Positions 9,318 through 21,952 of a DNA stretch of 64,000 bases are shown one piece after another (positions within the stretch are counted from its first letter, which is position 1; each line of letters starts with the position of its first letter). The notes beneath the pieces were generated by a model. It was not told where the DNA came from. It saw only the letters and a list, made by a program, of their open reading frames with translations, and searched no databases. Origin of the DNA: Paracoccaceae bacterium. Its GTDB lineage: Bacteria > Pseudomonadota > Alphaproteobacteria > Rhizobiales > Stappiaceae. The position numbers and the translations under genes are program-made. Where the stretch lies: positions 62,001 to 126,000 of the forward strand of contig PARB01000057.1 of the NCBI GenBank assembly GCA_002709505.1. Reading direction: 5' to 3'.

Positions 9318-10256
9318 ATGAGCGCCAGCGATCCATTGGACACACCAACCGTGACAGAAACCACAGCGGCTTTGCCCGCCAAGGTCGACACGCCCCTGCG
9401 GCGTTTCCTGTCGGATTACGCCGACAGCCCGCTTGCGGTCGTGGCGGCGGCCGTCCTGTTCCTGATCATCCTGATCGCGATCTTCGCGCCCTGGATCTCG
9501 CCGCAGGACCCCTATGATCTCGCAACCGTGTCGATCTTCGATGCGCGCATGCCGCCGGGCAGCTACGCGATGGACGGTACGCCGTTCCTGCTTGGCACCG
9601 ATGGCGCGGGCCGCGATCTCTTGTCCGCGATCTTCTACGGGTTGCGCATCTCGCTGTCGGTGGGCGTCGCGTCCGGCATCATTGCCATCATTGTCGGGAT
9701 GAGCGTCGGGCTCGCAGCCGCCTATGCGGGCGGGCGCACCGAGAACCTGATCATGCGCGTGGTCGATCTGCAGCTGTCGCTGCCGGCGGTGCTGATCGCG
9801 CTGATCCTGCTGGCGATCCTCGGCAAGGGCGTCGACAAGATCATCATCGCGCTTGTCGTCGCGCAGTGGGCCTATTACGCGCGCACTGTGCGCGCCTCCG
9901 CGCTGGTCGAGCGCCGGCGCGAATATGTCGAGGCCGCCGCCTGTCTCGGTCTCGGGCACGCGCGCATCATCTTCCGCCATATCCTGCCGAATTGCATCGC
10001 ACCGCTGATCGTGGTCGGTACGGTGCAAACGGCCCATGCGATCGCGCTGGAGGCGACGCTGTCTTTCCTCGGTGTCGGCCTGCCGCCGACGGAACCGTCG
10101 CTCGGGCTGCTGATCGCCAACGGGTTCGACTACATGCTGTCCGGCAAATACTGGATCGCCGTCTTCCCGGGCGTTGCCCTCCTGATCACCATTGTTTCCA
10201 TCAACATGGTCGGCGACCAGCTGCGCGACGTGTTGAACCCCCGACTGCAAAAGTGA
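9318..10256 (+). CDS. ABC transporter permease, DppC type
   Basis: This 312-residue second permease has the N-terminal hydrophobic OppC_N segment (SPLAVVAAAVLFLIILIAIF) followed by the LGTDGAGRDLLSAIFYGLR motif characteristic of DppC proteins, then a BPD transport domain with the coupling loop REYVEAAACLGLGHARIIF. It pairs with the upstream DppB-type permease to form the membrane channel. The ATG at 9318 is 8 bases after the preceding stop. Confidence 0.93.
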   Translation: MSASDPLDTPTVTETTAALPAKVDTPLRRFLSDYADSPLAVVAAAVLFLIILIAIFAPWISPQDPYDLATVSIFDARMPPGSYAMDGTPFLLGTDGAGRDLLSAIFYGLRISLSVGVASGIIAIIVGMSVGLAAAYAGGRTENLIMRVVDLQLSLPAVLIALILLAILGKGVDKIIIALVVAQWAYYARTVRASALVERRREYVEAAACLGLGHARIIFRHILPNCIAPLIVVGTVQTAHAIALEATLSFLGVGLPPTEPSLGLLIANGFDYMLSGKYWIAVFPGVALLITIVSINMVGDQLRDVLNPRLQK

Positions 10257-10263
10257 GGACGGC

Positions 10264-11261
10264 ATGAGCAAGTCACCCGTCCTGGAGGTCAACGACCTCA
10301 AGACGCATTTCTTCACCAAGGCCGGCGTTGCCCGCGCCGTCGACGGCGTGTCGTTTTCGCTGGCGCGCGGCGAGGTCCTTGGCCTCGTCGGCGAGAGCGG
10401 CTCCGGCAAGACCGTGACCGGCTTTTCGCTGATGGGTCTGGTCGATGCGCCCGGCAAGGTCGTCGGCGGATCGATCCGGCTGGCCGGCGAAGAGCTTGTC
10501 GGCAAGTCGGAACACGACTGGCGCTCCCTGCGCGGACGCAAGATCGCGATGATCTTCCAGGATCCGATGATGACCCTCAATCCGGTGCTGCGGGTCGACA
10601 CCCAGATGATCGAGGCGATCCGCGCGCATGAGCATGTGTCGGAAGAGGCCGCCCGGGAACGCGCGCGGGCCGCGCTCGCGCGGGTCGGCATTCCCTCGCC
10701 GGACGAGCGGCTGGTCGCCTATCCGCACCAGTTTTCCGGCGGCATGCGCCAGCGCGTCGCCATTGCCATCGCGCTCCTGAACGAGCCGGAGGTGATCGTC
10801 GCCGACGAACCCACGACCGCGCTCGACGTGACGATCCAGGCGCAGATCCTCTACGAGGTGCAGAAACTCTGCGCCGAAACGGGACTTGCGATGATCTGGA
10901 TCACCCATGACCTTGCGGTTGTCGGCGGTCTCGCGGATCGCGTTGCGGTGATGTACGCCGGACGCATCGTGGAGGAGGGGCCGGTGGGCGAGGTGCTCGA
11001 CGGGCCGCTTCATCCCTACACGCGCGGGCTGATCGGTTCCGTGCCGAGCCACAACCAGCGGGGCAAGCGGCTCACGCAGATCCCTGGCATGGCGCCGTCG
11101 CTGCTCGCCTTGCCGCCTGGGTGCAGTTTTGCCGCGCGCTGTCCGCGCGCCGACGCCGCCTGCACGGAAATGCCGGAACTGGTGTCCGCAAGCGATCGCC
11201 GCGCGGTGCGCTGCCACCATCCGCACCGACCGGACGAGCCGGCCTATGAAGGAGGCTCGGC

Positions 11262-11265
<4 letters not shown>
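10264..11265 (+). CDS. ABC transporter ATP-binding protein, DppD type
   Basis: The 333-residue ATPase has Walker A GESGSGKT, signature FSGGMRQR, and Walker [13 protein letters not shown]. The C-terminal oligopeptide-transporter domain contains the cysteine cluster around [20 protein letters not shown], which in DppD-like ATPases binds an iron-sulphur cluster. Its stop codon overlaps the next ATPase start (ATGA), so the two are translationally coupled and probably act as a heterodimer. Confidence 0.93.
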
Positions 11266-12260
<995 letters not shown>

Positions 12261-12296
12261 CGGGAGATGGCAGACGGTGGGCGCGTTGGAGCCGAG

Positions 12297-13133
12297 ATGA
12301 TCGAAATCCGCCGGCCGGCACGGGTGCTGGCGCCGCTGGTGCTCGACAGCCCACATTCCGGCACGGTCTATCCGGAGGATTTCGATCCGCTGCAGCCGCC
12401 GTCGCGCTACCGACGGGCGGAGGACATGTATGTCGACGAGCTGTTTTCGGCAGCGCCCGACCTCGGCATGCCTCTGCTCGCCGCCCGTTTCGGCCGGATC
12501 TACTGCGACGTGAACCGGGCCTTCGACGATCTGGCGCCCGAAACGCTCGCCGACGGCGACGAACTGGTATTGGCGCCCAGCGCCAAGGCCCGGCTCGGCA
12601 AGGGCGTGGTGTGGACCGCGACGCCGCCGGATGGTGCGCCGCTGCTCGCCTCGGCATTGCCGCGCTCCGACTACGAGGCGCGCCTGGAGCGCTGCTGGCG
12701 GCCCTATCACGCCGCCCTTGCGGACCTGCTTGCCGAGACCAGGGGTGCGGCCGGCGGGGTCTATCATCTCGATCTTCATTCGATGCAGCCGGTGGCCAAT
12801 GCCATGCATGAAGACGAGACCGGTGGCTTGCGCCCCGACATGGTCCTGTCCGACCGCGAGGGCCGCAGTTGTTCCGCCGGCTTCATTGCGCAAGCCCGCC
12901 GGATCCTTCTCGACCTGGGGTTCTCGGTTGCGATCAACGATCCCTTCAAGGGGGCGGAGATCCTGCGTCAGCATGGAAATCCGGACGCGGGTGTCCACAG
13001 CCTGCAGATCGAGGTCAGTCGCGCTCTCTACATGGACGTAGAGAGCTTTGAAAAGACGGCGGATTTTCCGAACACGCAGGAGCGTTTGACCCGGTTCCTG
13101 CGCGAGCTGCGCGACTGGGTCGCAGCACGTTAG
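12297..13133 (+). CDS. N-formylglutamate amidohydrolase family protein
   Basis: The 278-residue product has LDSPHSG near residue 20 and YHLDLHSMQP near residue 155, the metal-binding motifs of the FGase (HutG-like) family that cleaves N-formylglutamate to formate and glutamate. It closes the ABC operon, 36 bases after the second ATPase. I prefer the ATG at 12297, which has GGAG at 5-base spacing, over the ATG at 12267, where a GGGAG abuts the codon. With the aspartoacylase-like and ArgE-like genes across the promoter, it makes a third amide-cleaving enzyme serving one transporter. No other histidine-degradation gene is nearby, so true HutG function is doubtful. Confidence 0.8.
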   Translation: MIEIRRPARVLAPLVLDSPHSGTVYPEDFDPLQPPSRYRRAEDMYVDELFSAAPDLGMPLLAARFGRIYCDVNRAFDDLAPETLADGDELVLAPSAKARLGKGVVWTATPPDGAPLLASALPRSDYEARLERCWRPYHAALADLLAETRGAAGGVYHLDLHSMQPVANAMHEDETGGLRPDMVLSDREGRSCSAGFIAQARRILLDLGFSVAINDPFKGAEILRQHGNPDAGVHSLQIEVSRALYMDVESFEKTADFPNTQERLTRFLRELRDWVAAR

Positions 13134-13177
13134 ACCCGCATTTCCACCTGGCGACAGTTGAATTTTGGACGCGGACA

Positions 13178-13225
13178 GGGCAGGAGAGCGCAATCTGTCG
13201 CGCGCGGGCTTCCGCGCGCCTGCCC
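13178..13225 (+). promoter_or_regulatory. Structured RNA leader candidate upstream of serA
   Basis: GGGCAGG (13178-13184) pairs with CCTGCCC (13219-13225). Directly inside the 3' side is a second perfect hairpin, CGCGCGG-GCTT-CCGCGCG (13201-13218), leaving a 16-base single-stranded segment AGAGCGCAATCTGTCG less one or two bases on the 5' side. The element ends 20 bases before the serA ATG. Alphaproteobacteria have a known cis-regulatory RNA (serC motif) before serine genes; relation to it is untested. Confidence 0.4.
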
Positions 13226-13244
13226 CAGGATCACGGAAACGCCC

Positions 13245-14489
13245 ATGAACACCGGTCTGTCTCGCCCCAAGGACCAGATCCGCTGGCTGCTGCTTGAGGG
13301 CATCAGCCCGTCAGCGACCGACGTACTCGCCGCGTCCGGTTACACCAACGTTCAACTGCTCAAGACCGCGCTGGACAAGGAAGCCCTGAAGGACGCGCTG
13401 CAGGGCGTGCATATCCTCGGCATCCGCTCGCGCACCCAGGTCGATGCGGAGATCCTGGAAGCGGCGCAGACGCTGGTTGCCGTCGGCTGCTTCTCGGTCG
13501 GCACCAATCAGGTCGACCTGGTGTCGGCCAACCGGCGCGGCATCACGGTGTTCAACGCGCCGTTTTCAAACACGCGCAGCGTCGCCGAGCTGACCCTCGC
13601 CGAGATCGTCATGCTGATGCGCGGCACCTTCCAGAAGTCGATGGCCGCCCACAACGGTCGCTGGCTGAAGAGTGCGGCCGGCAGCAACGAGGTGCGCGGC
13701 AAGACGCTCGGCATCGTCGGTTACGGCAACATCGGCTCGCAGCTCTCCATGCTCGCCGAGGCGATGGGCATGCGGGTGATCTTCTTCGACCAGACCGACA
13801 AGCTGCGCCACGGCAATGTCGAGCCGACCGAGACGCTGCAGGCGCTTCTGGAAGCCTCCGACGTCGTGTCCCTGCATCTGCCGCAAACGCCGGAGACGCG
13901 CGGCATGATCGGACGCGCCGAGATCGCCGCCATGAAGAAGGGCGCCTATCTCATCAACAACGCCCGCGGCACGGTGCTCGATATCGACGCTCTTGCCGAT
14001 GCGCTGAAGTCGGGCCATCTGGCGGGAGCCGCCGTCGACGTCTTCCCGAGCGAGCCGAAGTCGAACGACGAGGAATTCCTGTCGCCGCTGCGCGGGCTCG
14101 ACAACGTCATCCTGACGCCTCATGTCGGCGGCTCCACCGAAGAGGCGCAGGAGCGCATCGGCGAGGAAGTCGCCCGCCGGCTGGTGGAATATTCCGACGT
14201 CGGCTCCACCATCGGCGCGGTGAATTTCCCCCAGGTGCAGCTGCCCAAGGGAACCAACAATACCCGCTTCATCCAGGTGCAGCGCAATGCGCCCGGCGAA
14301 CTCGGCAAGCTCAACGACCTCTTCGCCAAGTGGAAGGTCAACATCGCCGCGCAGCATTATCAGACCGACGGCGAGATCGGTTACGTCGTGCTCGACGCCG
14401 ACGGACCGGTGGAGGACGCGGTCACCCTTCTGGAGGAAATCCGCAAGCTGTCGGGCACGATCCGCGCGCGGCTGCTCAACCGGGTGTAG
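13245..14489 (+). CDS. serA: D-3-phosphoglycerate dehydrogenase
   Basis: The 414-residue enzyme oxidises 3-phosphoglycerate in the first step of serine synthesis. It has the NAD-binding [12 protein letters not shown] motif near residue 158, the catalytic region [17 protein letters not shown] and the [13 protein letters not shown] histidine, and a C-terminal ACT domain ([20 protein letters not shown]) for serine feedback. Size and domain order match the short E. coli-type SerA rather than the 530-residue form common in this class. The ATG at 13245 gives the standard N-terminus; a longer frame from 13158 runs through the structured leader and was rejected. Confidence 0.95.
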   Translation: MNTGLSRPKDQIRWLLLEGISPSATDVLAASGYTNVQLLKTALDKEALKDALQGVHILGIRSRTQVDAEILEAAQTLVAVGCFSVGTNQVDLVSANRRGITVFNAPFSNTRSVAELTLAEIVMLMRGTFQKSMAAHNGRWLKSAAGSNEVRGKTLGIVGYGNIGSQLSMLAEAMGMRVIFFDQTDKLRHGNVEPTETLQALLEASDVVSLHLPQTPETRGMIGRAEIAAMKKGAYLINNARGTVLDIDALADALKSGHLAGAAVDVFPSEPKSNDEEFLSPLRGLDNVILTPHVGGSTEEAQERIGEEVARRLVEYSDVGSTIGAVNFPQVQLPKGTNNTRFIQVQRNAPGELGKLNDLFAKWKVNIAAQHYQTDGEIGYVVLDADGPVEDAVTLLEEIRKLSGTIRARLLNRV

Positions 14490-14574
14490 GCGCGCGGCCC
14501 TTGACCGCAGACGCGATCGCCCCATCCTGAAGCGTCTGCAAGACGCCTGCGGGCGCTCGAAGGAGACGATCACG

Positions 14575-15255
14575 ATGGACCTCAACGCGGAATTCGAACA
14601 GCCGGTCGCCGTTCATGCCGGCGAGCTGGAATGGCGGGCATCGCCCATGCCGGGCGTCAGCCGGCGGATGCTCGACCGGATCGGCGACGAGGTGGCCCGT
14701 GCCACCTCCATCGTGCGCTACGACGCGGGAAGCGCCTTTTCTGCCCACACCCATGGCGGCGGCGAGGAGTTCTTCGTGCTGGAGGGCGTGTTCCAGGACG
14801 AACATGGCGACTATCCGGCCGGCACCTATGTGCGCAATCCGCCCGGATCGAGCCACACGCCCGCCTCGAAGGATGGCTGTGTCATCTTCGTCAAGCTCTG
14901 GCAGTTCGACCCCGCCGACAAGAGCCATGTGATCGTCGACACCAACAAGGCCGCGCCGGTGCCCCATCGCGACCGGCCGGGCGTCTCCGTGCTGCCGCTG
15001 TTTGCCGACGATCATGAGGACGTGCGCGTCGAGCATTGGGAGCCGGATGCCGAGGTTGGCCTCGAAGTCGCCGGCGGGGCTGAACTGCTCGTGCTCGACG
15101 GAAGCTTGCGCCAGGGCGACGAGATCTTCGGCCGAAACGGCTGGATTCGCTTGCCGGTCGGCGCGCGGCTGCAGGCTGTTGCCGGAGCGCAAGGCGCGCG
15201 CGTCCTCGTCAAGACCGGCCACCTGCGCGAAGTCACCGCACCGACGGGCGGCTGA
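14575..15255 (+). CDS. Cupin-domain protein, ChrR-like
   Basis: The 226-residue protein has one clear cupin with metal ligands in [14 protein letters not shown] (residues about 58-71) and NPPGSSHTP (about 89-97), followed by a second half that resembles a degenerate cupin ([16 protein letters not shown]). The arrangement is like the C-terminal cupin module of ChrR anti-sigma factors and of stand-alone ChrR-like cupins. No sigma factor is adjacent. The start has a good GAAGGAG site. It lies 85 bases after serA and may be cotranscribed. Function is not known. Confidence 0.75.
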   Translation: MDLNAEFEQPVAVHAGELEWRASPMPGVSRRMLDRIGDEVARATSIVRYDAGSAFSAHTHGGGEEFFVLEGVFQDEHGDYPAGTYVRNPPGSSHTPASKDGCVIFVKLWQFDPADKSHVIVDTNKAAPVPHRDRPGVSVLPLFADDHEDVRVEHWEPDAEVGLEVAGGAELLVLDGSLRQGDEIFGRNGWIRLPVGARLQAVAGAQGARVLVKTGHLREVTAPTGG

Positions 15256-15269
15256 GCGCTCCTTGCGCC

Positions 15270-15863
15270 CTACTGCCGGATCGCTTCGAGATCGATGCGG
15301 ATCGGCACCTCGTCGCCGACTAGGCCGTTTTCCACCGCATAGGTCATGCCGAAATCGGAGCGCTTCAGCGTCGTCGTCGCACTGATGCCGATCACATAGG
15401 TGCCGCCGAAGGGATAGGGGCCGACCTTGTTCAAGGTGACGTCGAGGGTCACCGGACGGGTCACGCCGCGCAGGGTGAGGTCGCCGGTCACCGTACCGCT
15501 GCGCGGGGTGTCCTCATGTGCCGAGGTCATCTGGAAAGTGATGTCCGGATGCGCTTCGGCTGAAAGAAAGTCGTCGGAGCGCAGATGCTCGTCGCGCCGC
15601 TCATTGTTGGAAAACACGCTGTCTGCCGGGATGGTGACCGTAAGATCGGACAGCGTGCGGGTCTCTTCGTCGTAAGAGAAGGAGCCTTCGCCCTTCAGGA
15701 ACAGGCCCCAGGTCGGCCCGTAGCCGATGTGGTCGGCGTTGAAGACAATCGAGAAATGCGCCGGATCGATCCTGAAATCGCGCGGGTCCGCGCGCGCCGG
15801 ATCGGCCGGCGCGATCCATGCCGCAACGAGGGCGAGGGCTGCGAGAGTTCCGTAACGACGCAT
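15270..15863 (-). CDS. YceI-family periplasmic lipid-binding protein
   Basis: The 197-residue product has a signal peptide (MRRYGTLAALALVAAWIAPA, cleavage near PARA-DP) and the YceI lipocalin-like domain: FRIDPAHFSIVFNADHIGYG, LSDLTVTIPADSVFSNNERRD and a conserved LTLRGVTRPVTLDVTLN strand. Family members bind isoprenoid-type lipids in the periplasm. I chose the ATG at 15863 because of the AGGGAGG site and clean signal peptide; a longer frame adds 17 residues. It converges with the cupin gene, 14 bases apart. Confidence 0.92.
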   Translation of the reverse strand: MRRYGTLAALALVAAWIAPADPARADPRDFRIDPAHFSIVFNADHIGYGPTWGLFLKGEGSFSYDEETRTLSDLTVTIPADSVFSNNERRDEHLRSDDFLSAEAHPDITFQMTSAHEDTPRSGTVTGDLTLRGVTRPVTLDVTLNKVGPYPFGGTYVIGISATTTLKRSDFGMTYAVENGLVGDEVPIRIDLEAIRQ

Positions 15864-15959
15864 TCTGACCTCCCTTTGTAGACTTGCGGGGCATCGGCGG
15901 ATGCCGGGCCGCAACCAAGGATATAGGCAAGCTTTTGGCGTGCGGCGAGGGGGAGGCCG

Positions 15960-16876
15960 TCAGTCGTTCCACAGCCAGGCGGCGCCACGCACACCGGAGC
16001 TGTCGCCGTGTTTCGCCTTGCGGATCGGCACGGCGTATTGGTCGGAGAAGATGTAGGGCGCCATGGCCTTCGGCAGTCGCGCATAGAGCTCGTCGACGTT
16101 CGACATGCCTCCGCCGAGCACAAAGACATCCGGATCGAGAATGTTGGCGACCATCGCCATCGCCCGGGCAAGCCGCGAGATGTAGCGCTCCAGCGCCTCT
16201 TGCGCCTCGATCTCTCCGGCGCGCGCGCGGGCGACGATCTCGCGTCCGGTGGCGGACGTGCCGGTGACCCGTTCGTAGTCCCACTGGAATCCGGTTCCCG
16301 AGCACATCCGGTCGATGGTGCCGCGATGCCCGGTCCAGCAGTCGGGGCCGGGAAACTCGTCTTCCGTCATCCACGGCACGGGGATATTGCCCCATTCCCC
16401 GCCGATGCCGTTGGCGCCACGATGGGCCACGCCGTCGATGGCGATCCCCGACCCGCATCCGGTGCCGATGATGATCGCATGAACGACCCGCGCGCCGGCG
16501 CCGGCACCGTCGGTCGCCTCCGAGACCGCCAGGCAGTTCGCGTCGTTCTGGATGCGCACGGGCCGTCGGAGCGCGGCCTCGAGATCGCGGTCGAGCGGCT
16601 GTCCGTTCATCCAGGTGGAGTTGGCGTTCTTGACGAGCCCGGTCGCCGGCGACAACGATCCCGGAATGCCGAGCCCGACGCTTCCCGTCTCTCCGGTCGC
16701 GGCCTCCGCTGCCTCCACCAGGCTTGCGACCGCGCGAACGCAGCCGGCGTAATCGTCGCGCGGGGTCGCGATCCGCTGGCGGAAGCGCTCCGTTCCGTCG
16801 GCTGCGAGCGCTATCGCCTCCATCTTGGTGCCGCCCCAGTCGATGCCGATCCTGAGCCGCCGTGAGGTGTCTTGCG

Positions 16877-16880
<4 letters not shown>
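15960..16880 (-). CDS. ROK-family sugar kinase with altered zinc motif
   Basis: This 306-residue kinase begins IGIDWGGTKMEAIAL (phosphate-binding DxGGTK) and has the catalytic aspartate in QNDANCLAVSE and the GTGCGSGIAIDG motif. It resembles fructokinase Mak. The usual zinc site CxCGxxGCxE is reduced to CWTGHRGTID, keeping only the first cysteine, followed by the expected SGTGFQWDYERVTG. Its start overlaps the stop of the upstream dual ATPase gene by four bases, so it is the last gene of the ABC operon, an unusual pairing that hints the transporter carries a sugar or amino sugar. The sugar is not known. Confidence 0.85.
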
Positions 16881-18535
<1,655 letters not shown>

Positions 18536-18536
18536 G

Positions 18537-19394
18537 TCAGGCCGCCCGTCGCTTCAGGCGCGGGTCGAGCAGGTCGCGCAGGCCGTCGCCGAGGAGGTTG
18601 AGGCCGATCACGGTGACGACGATGGCCAGCCCCGGATAGAGCGCAAGCGTCGGCGCCAGCATCATCATCGTCTGCGCTTCGTTCAGCATGCGGCCCCAGG
18701 AGGCGAGCGGCGGCTGTGCGCCGAGGCCGACATAGGACAGCCCGGCTTCCGCCAGAATGCCGAGCGAGAACTGGATGGTTCCCTGCACGATCAGGAGGTT
18801 CGCGATATTGGGCAGGATGTGCTCCGCGATGATGCGGATCTCGCCCTTGCCCGAAACCCGCGCCGCCAGCACGAATTCGCGCGACTTGGTGGCGAGCGCG
18901 CCGCCGCGTGCGACCCGCGCGAAAACCGGGATGTTGAAGATGCCGATGGCGATGATCGCATTGATCGCGCCGGCGCCGAACAGGGCGGTTATCATCACCG
19001 CCGACAGGAGCGCCGGAAAGGCGAAGATGAGATCGTTGACCCGCATCAGCCCCTCGTCGAGCCAGCCGCCGCGCGCGGCGGCGATCAGTCCGAGCGGCAC
19101 GCCGAGGCAAACGCCGATCCCGACCGCCAGCAGCGCCACGGCAATCGAGGTGCGCGCGCCGACCATCAGCATCGACAGCATGTCGCGGCCGTATTGGTCC
19201 GTGCCGAGCGGATGCGCCGGCGACGATCCCTTCAGCCGGTCGGCGACGGAGAGCGCGTCGATGGCATAGGGCGTCCACACCAGCGAGACGAGGGCCGCCA
19301 CCAGCACCAGCGTGACGATGGCGCCGCCGGCGAGCAGCGCGCGGTGGCGCATGAGCAGAAAGACGAGCGGCAGGGCGGGCGGGGTCTGGCTCAC
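18537..19394 (-). CDS. ABC transporter permease, DppC type (second system)
   Basis: This 285-residue membrane protein starts at GTG and has the LGTDQYGRDMLSMLMVGARTS motif of DppC-type permeases and a coupling loop around SREFVLAARVSGKGEIRII. It follows the DppB-type permease by 4 bases and precedes the dual ATPase by 1 base. The GTG start fits the tight spacing; no better ATG is available. Confidence 0.92.
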   Translation of the reverse strand: MSQTPPALPLVFLLMRHRALLAGGAIVTLVLVAALVSLVWTPYAIDALSVADRLKGSSPAHPLGTDQYGRDMLSMLMVGARTSIAVALLAVGIGVCLGVPLGLIAAARGGWLDEGLMRVNDLIFAFPALLSAVMITALFGAGAINAIIAIGIFNIPVFARVARGGALATKSREFVLAARVSGKGEIRIIAEHILPNIANLLIVQGTIQFSLGILAEAGLSYVGLGAQPPLASWGRMLNEAQTMMMLAPTLALYPGLAIVVTVIGLNLLGDGLRDLLDPRLKRRAA

Positions 19395-19398
19395 GGGT

Positions 19399-20343
19399 TC
19401 ACCGTTTCCTCAGCCGCGGATCGGCCGCGGCATAGGCCATGTCGACGAGGAAGGTCACCACAATGACGGTGCCGACCAGAAGCACGACGACGCTTTTCAC
19501 CACGATCAGGTCGCGCTGGGTGATCGCCTGGAAGATCAGCCGTCCCAGTCCCGGCAGATAGAAGACGTTCTCGATGATGATCGTGCCGGCGATCAGGAAG
19601 GAGAATTGCAGGCCGAGGATCGTCAGCACCGGAATGAAGGCATTGCGCACCGCGTGGCGCCACAGCGTCGCGTTGCGGGTCAGTCCCTTGGCGCGGGCGG
19701 TACGCACATAGTCCTCATGCAGCGCGTCGATCAGGGCGGAGCGCATGACGCGCGCCAGGATTGCCGCCTGCGGCAGCGCCAGCGCGATGGCGGGAAGGGT
19801 CAGCGCCAGAAATGCCGGACCGATGCCGCCCCCCCAGCCCGGAAACCCGCCTGAGGGAACGAGGCGCAAGGTCACCGCGAAGACATAGACCAGGAGCATG
19901 GCGAACCAGAAATTCGGGATCGCGATGCCGATTTGCGTCAGCGCCATGATGCCGCCGTCCTGCCAGCCGCCGCGATGGCGGGCGGCATAGACGCCGACGG
20001 GGATGGCAATGACGGTGGAAAGCGCCAGTGCGATCAACGCCAGGGGCAGCGACACGACGGCGCGATCCGCCACCAGATCGGCAACGGGAACGGAATAGGT
20101 ATAGGAGGTGCCAAGGTCGCCGGTCGCAAAGCCGCCGATCCAGGCGAGGTACCGGACCCAGGCGGGCTGGTCGAGGCCGAGCTCCTGGCGCAGGGCCGCC
20201 AGCGTATCGTCCTGCGCGTTCAGCCCGAGCATCAGCTGTGCCGGATCGCCCGGCAGGATCTCCAGCACAACGAACACCAGAAGCGTCGCGACGAGAAGCG
20301 TCGCGAAGAGACTGGCGAAGCGTTTGGCGGCATAGACCAGCAT
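19399..20343 (-). CDS. ABC transporter permease, DppB type (second system)
   Basis: The 314-residue protein opens MLVYAAKRFASLFATLLVAT, the membrane anchor of DppB-type permeases, and carries the coupling loop HEDYVRTARAKGLTRNATLW. It is the first gene of a four-gene run (permease, permease, dual ATPase, kinase) that has no binding protein in front of it. The likely partner binding protein is at 24024-25523 on the same strand, beyond an intervening TRAP transporter. Confidence 0.92.
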   Translation of the reverse strand: MLVYAAKRFASLFATLLVATLLVFVVLEILPGDPAQLMLGLNAQDDTLAALRQELGLDQPAWVRYLAWIGGFATGDLGTSYTYSVPVADLVADRAVVSLPLALIALALSTVIAIPVGVYAARHRGGWQDGGIMALTQIGIAIPNFWFAMLLVYVFAVTLRLVPSGGFPGWGGGIGPAFLALTLPAIALALPQAAILARVMRSALIDALHEDYVRTARAKGLTRNATLWRHAVRNAFIPVLTILGLQFSFLIAGTIIIENVFYLPGLGRLIFQAITQRDLIVVKSVVVLLVGTVIVVTFLVDMAYAAADPRLRKR

Positions 20344-20857
20344 CGGGTCTCCGGCGGGAATCTCTCAATCGCATCTTGAGGCTACAGGGGAAGGGAGAAC
20401 CGGGAAAGGGGGAGGCTGTGCCGACGGTAAAATGAACACACCAGAACGGCGAGTTGATCCAGATCGTTTCGAAAGTTCCGTGTTGGGTTTTATGGAAAAC
20501 TGCTTGTTTCGACCCTGTTGGAGCGTGTGTATTCTTGATGAAAGAAAAGCGGCCATCGCCTAGATGGCAAAGGTCGCTGTTGATCACGGCAGGTAAAGCG
20601 CCGCTGTTGAATGCAGAGACGCTGGTTTAAAAGCTAAAGTGCGGGAATTTTTGTAGATCGGGAGGTGAATGCTCCGCTATCGCGAATTGCAGTGACCGAG
20701 TGCAAAACGATTGCCGCCCCCGTCACTTTTCCCAATCTTCATGCGTGCAAGGTGCGGCCACTGGCATTAGTGTTTGGTCTCCGCACTGTCCGCTGCCTCC
20801 GGCTCCGGCGGGCGGGCCACACCCATCGACGTAACGAAAAATTCCCCGGGAGGGACC
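20344..20857. other. 514-base divergent intergenic region
   Basis: This stretch separates the second ABC operon (leftward) from the TAXI TRAP genes (rightward) and is less GC-rich than the genes. GGGAGG at 20660-20665 precedes a tiny ATG frame of eight codons at 20669, possibly meaningless. I see no convincing gene or palindrome; both operons' promoters must lie here. Confidence 0.4.
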
Positions 20858-21814
20858 ATGAACATCTGGAGCAAACTTGCGCTCGCCGCCTCCGCGCTCG
20901 CGCTTCTGCCGTTGTCTGCTGCTGCCGAAACGCGGGTGACCTACAAGTCGGCCTCCGCCGGTTCGTCCTACTACCAGATGGGCGTGCAGATCGCGGAAGC
21001 CATCAAGGCCGGCACCGATGGCGAGATCATCGTCACGCTGGAGGAAAGCCAGGGGTCGGTGCAGAACGTGATGGAAGCGGCCGTGCGGCCGGGCAATTAC
21101 GTCTTCACCACGCCGCCGGTTCTCGTCTCGCTCGCACAGGGCGGCAAGGCGATGTTCGAGGGCAAGGAAAACCCGAAGTTCGCCGAGATCCGCGCGCTCT
21201 TCCCGATCCCCTCGCTGACCATGCATTTCGTCGTGCGTGACGACGCGGGCATCGAGAGCTTCGCGGATCTCGCCGGCAAGACCATCCTGCTCGGCAAGGG
21301 CAGCTTCGGCGCGCGCGAGGGCGAGAAATACCTTGAACTCTTCGGTCTGAAGGACAAGGTGACGCTCGCCGACGTGGAACTGTCCAACGCGGGCCCCGCG
21401 CTCAAGAACGGCCAGATCGACGGCTTTGTCACCGCCGGCTCCTACCCCGCGCCCAATGTGATCGAGGCGGCCGCCGGCACCGGCGTGTCGATCCTGTCGC
21501 TGAGCGACGAGCAGATCGCCGAGACCAAGCGCACCAAGCTGGTCATTCCGGCCGGCACCTATGCGGGTCAGAGCGAGGACATCGTCACGACGTCGCTTCC
21601 CGTCGTCGCCTTCACCACGACGGCGATGGACGACGACACCGCCTATGAACTGACCAAGACCTTCTGGGAGCAGAAGGACAAGATGAGTGCCGCCGCCCCC
21701 TGGTGGAACGGCGTCTCGGATGCGCTTCTTGCCAATATCACCGGCACGATCCACCCCGGCGCACAGCGCTACTACGCCGAACGCGGGGTCGCTCTGACCG
21801 ACGCGCAGAAGTAA
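20858..21814 (+). CDS. TRAP transporter solute receptor, TAXI family
   Basis: The 318-residue periplasmic protein has a signal peptide (MNIWSKLALAASALALLPLS, cleavage AAA-ET) and the TAXI-family opening VTYKSASAGSSYYQMGVQIAEAI, then the conserved AGKTILLGKGSFGAREGEKY. TAXI receptors deliver small acids to fused TRAP permeases. The ATG has a GGGAGGGA site. The permease gene follows after a strong hairpin. Ligand unknown. Confidence 0.92.
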   Translation: MNIWSKLALAASALALLPLSAAAETRVTYKSASAGSSYYQMGVQIAEAIKAGTDGEIIVTLEESQGSVQNVMEAAVRPGNYVFTTPPVLVSLAQGGKAMFEGKENPKFAEIRALFPIPSLTMHFVVRDDAGIESFADLAGKTILLGKGSFGAREGEKYLELFGLKDKVTLADVELSNAGPALKNGQIDGFVTAGSYPAPNVIEAAAGTGVSILSLSDEQIAETKRTKLVIPAGTYAGQSEDIVTTSLPVVAFTTTAMDDDTAYELTKTFWEQKDKMSAAAPWWNGVSDALLANITGTIHPGAQRYYAERGVALTDAQK

Positions 21815-21853
21815 GCGCTTGCGCTTTTGGCGCAGGACCGATAGGCGAGATCG

Positions 21854-21886
21854 ACGGCCCGGACGTCAGTGTCCGGGCCGTTTCCG
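21854..21886 (+). terminator. Hairpin between TAXI receptor and permease
   Basis: ACGGCCCGGAC (21854-21864) pairs perfectly with GTCCGGGCCGT (21871-21881) over 11 bases with a six-base loop, followed by a pyrimidine-rich TTCCGTCTCTTTT. It sits 39 bases after the receptor stop and can act as a partial terminator that favours the receptor. Confidence 0.65.
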
Positions 21887-21952
21887 TCTCTTTTCATCGT
21901 GCCGGCCGGCCTGTGTCGTCAGGCTGTGGCCCGGCCTCCCGGGTTTGGTCTC

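Noticed and set aside
20665-21240. A 191-codon frame starting in the 514-base intergenic region
   Set aside because: Most of it is out of frame inside the TAXI receptor gene, and the intergenic part shows no protein-like composition.
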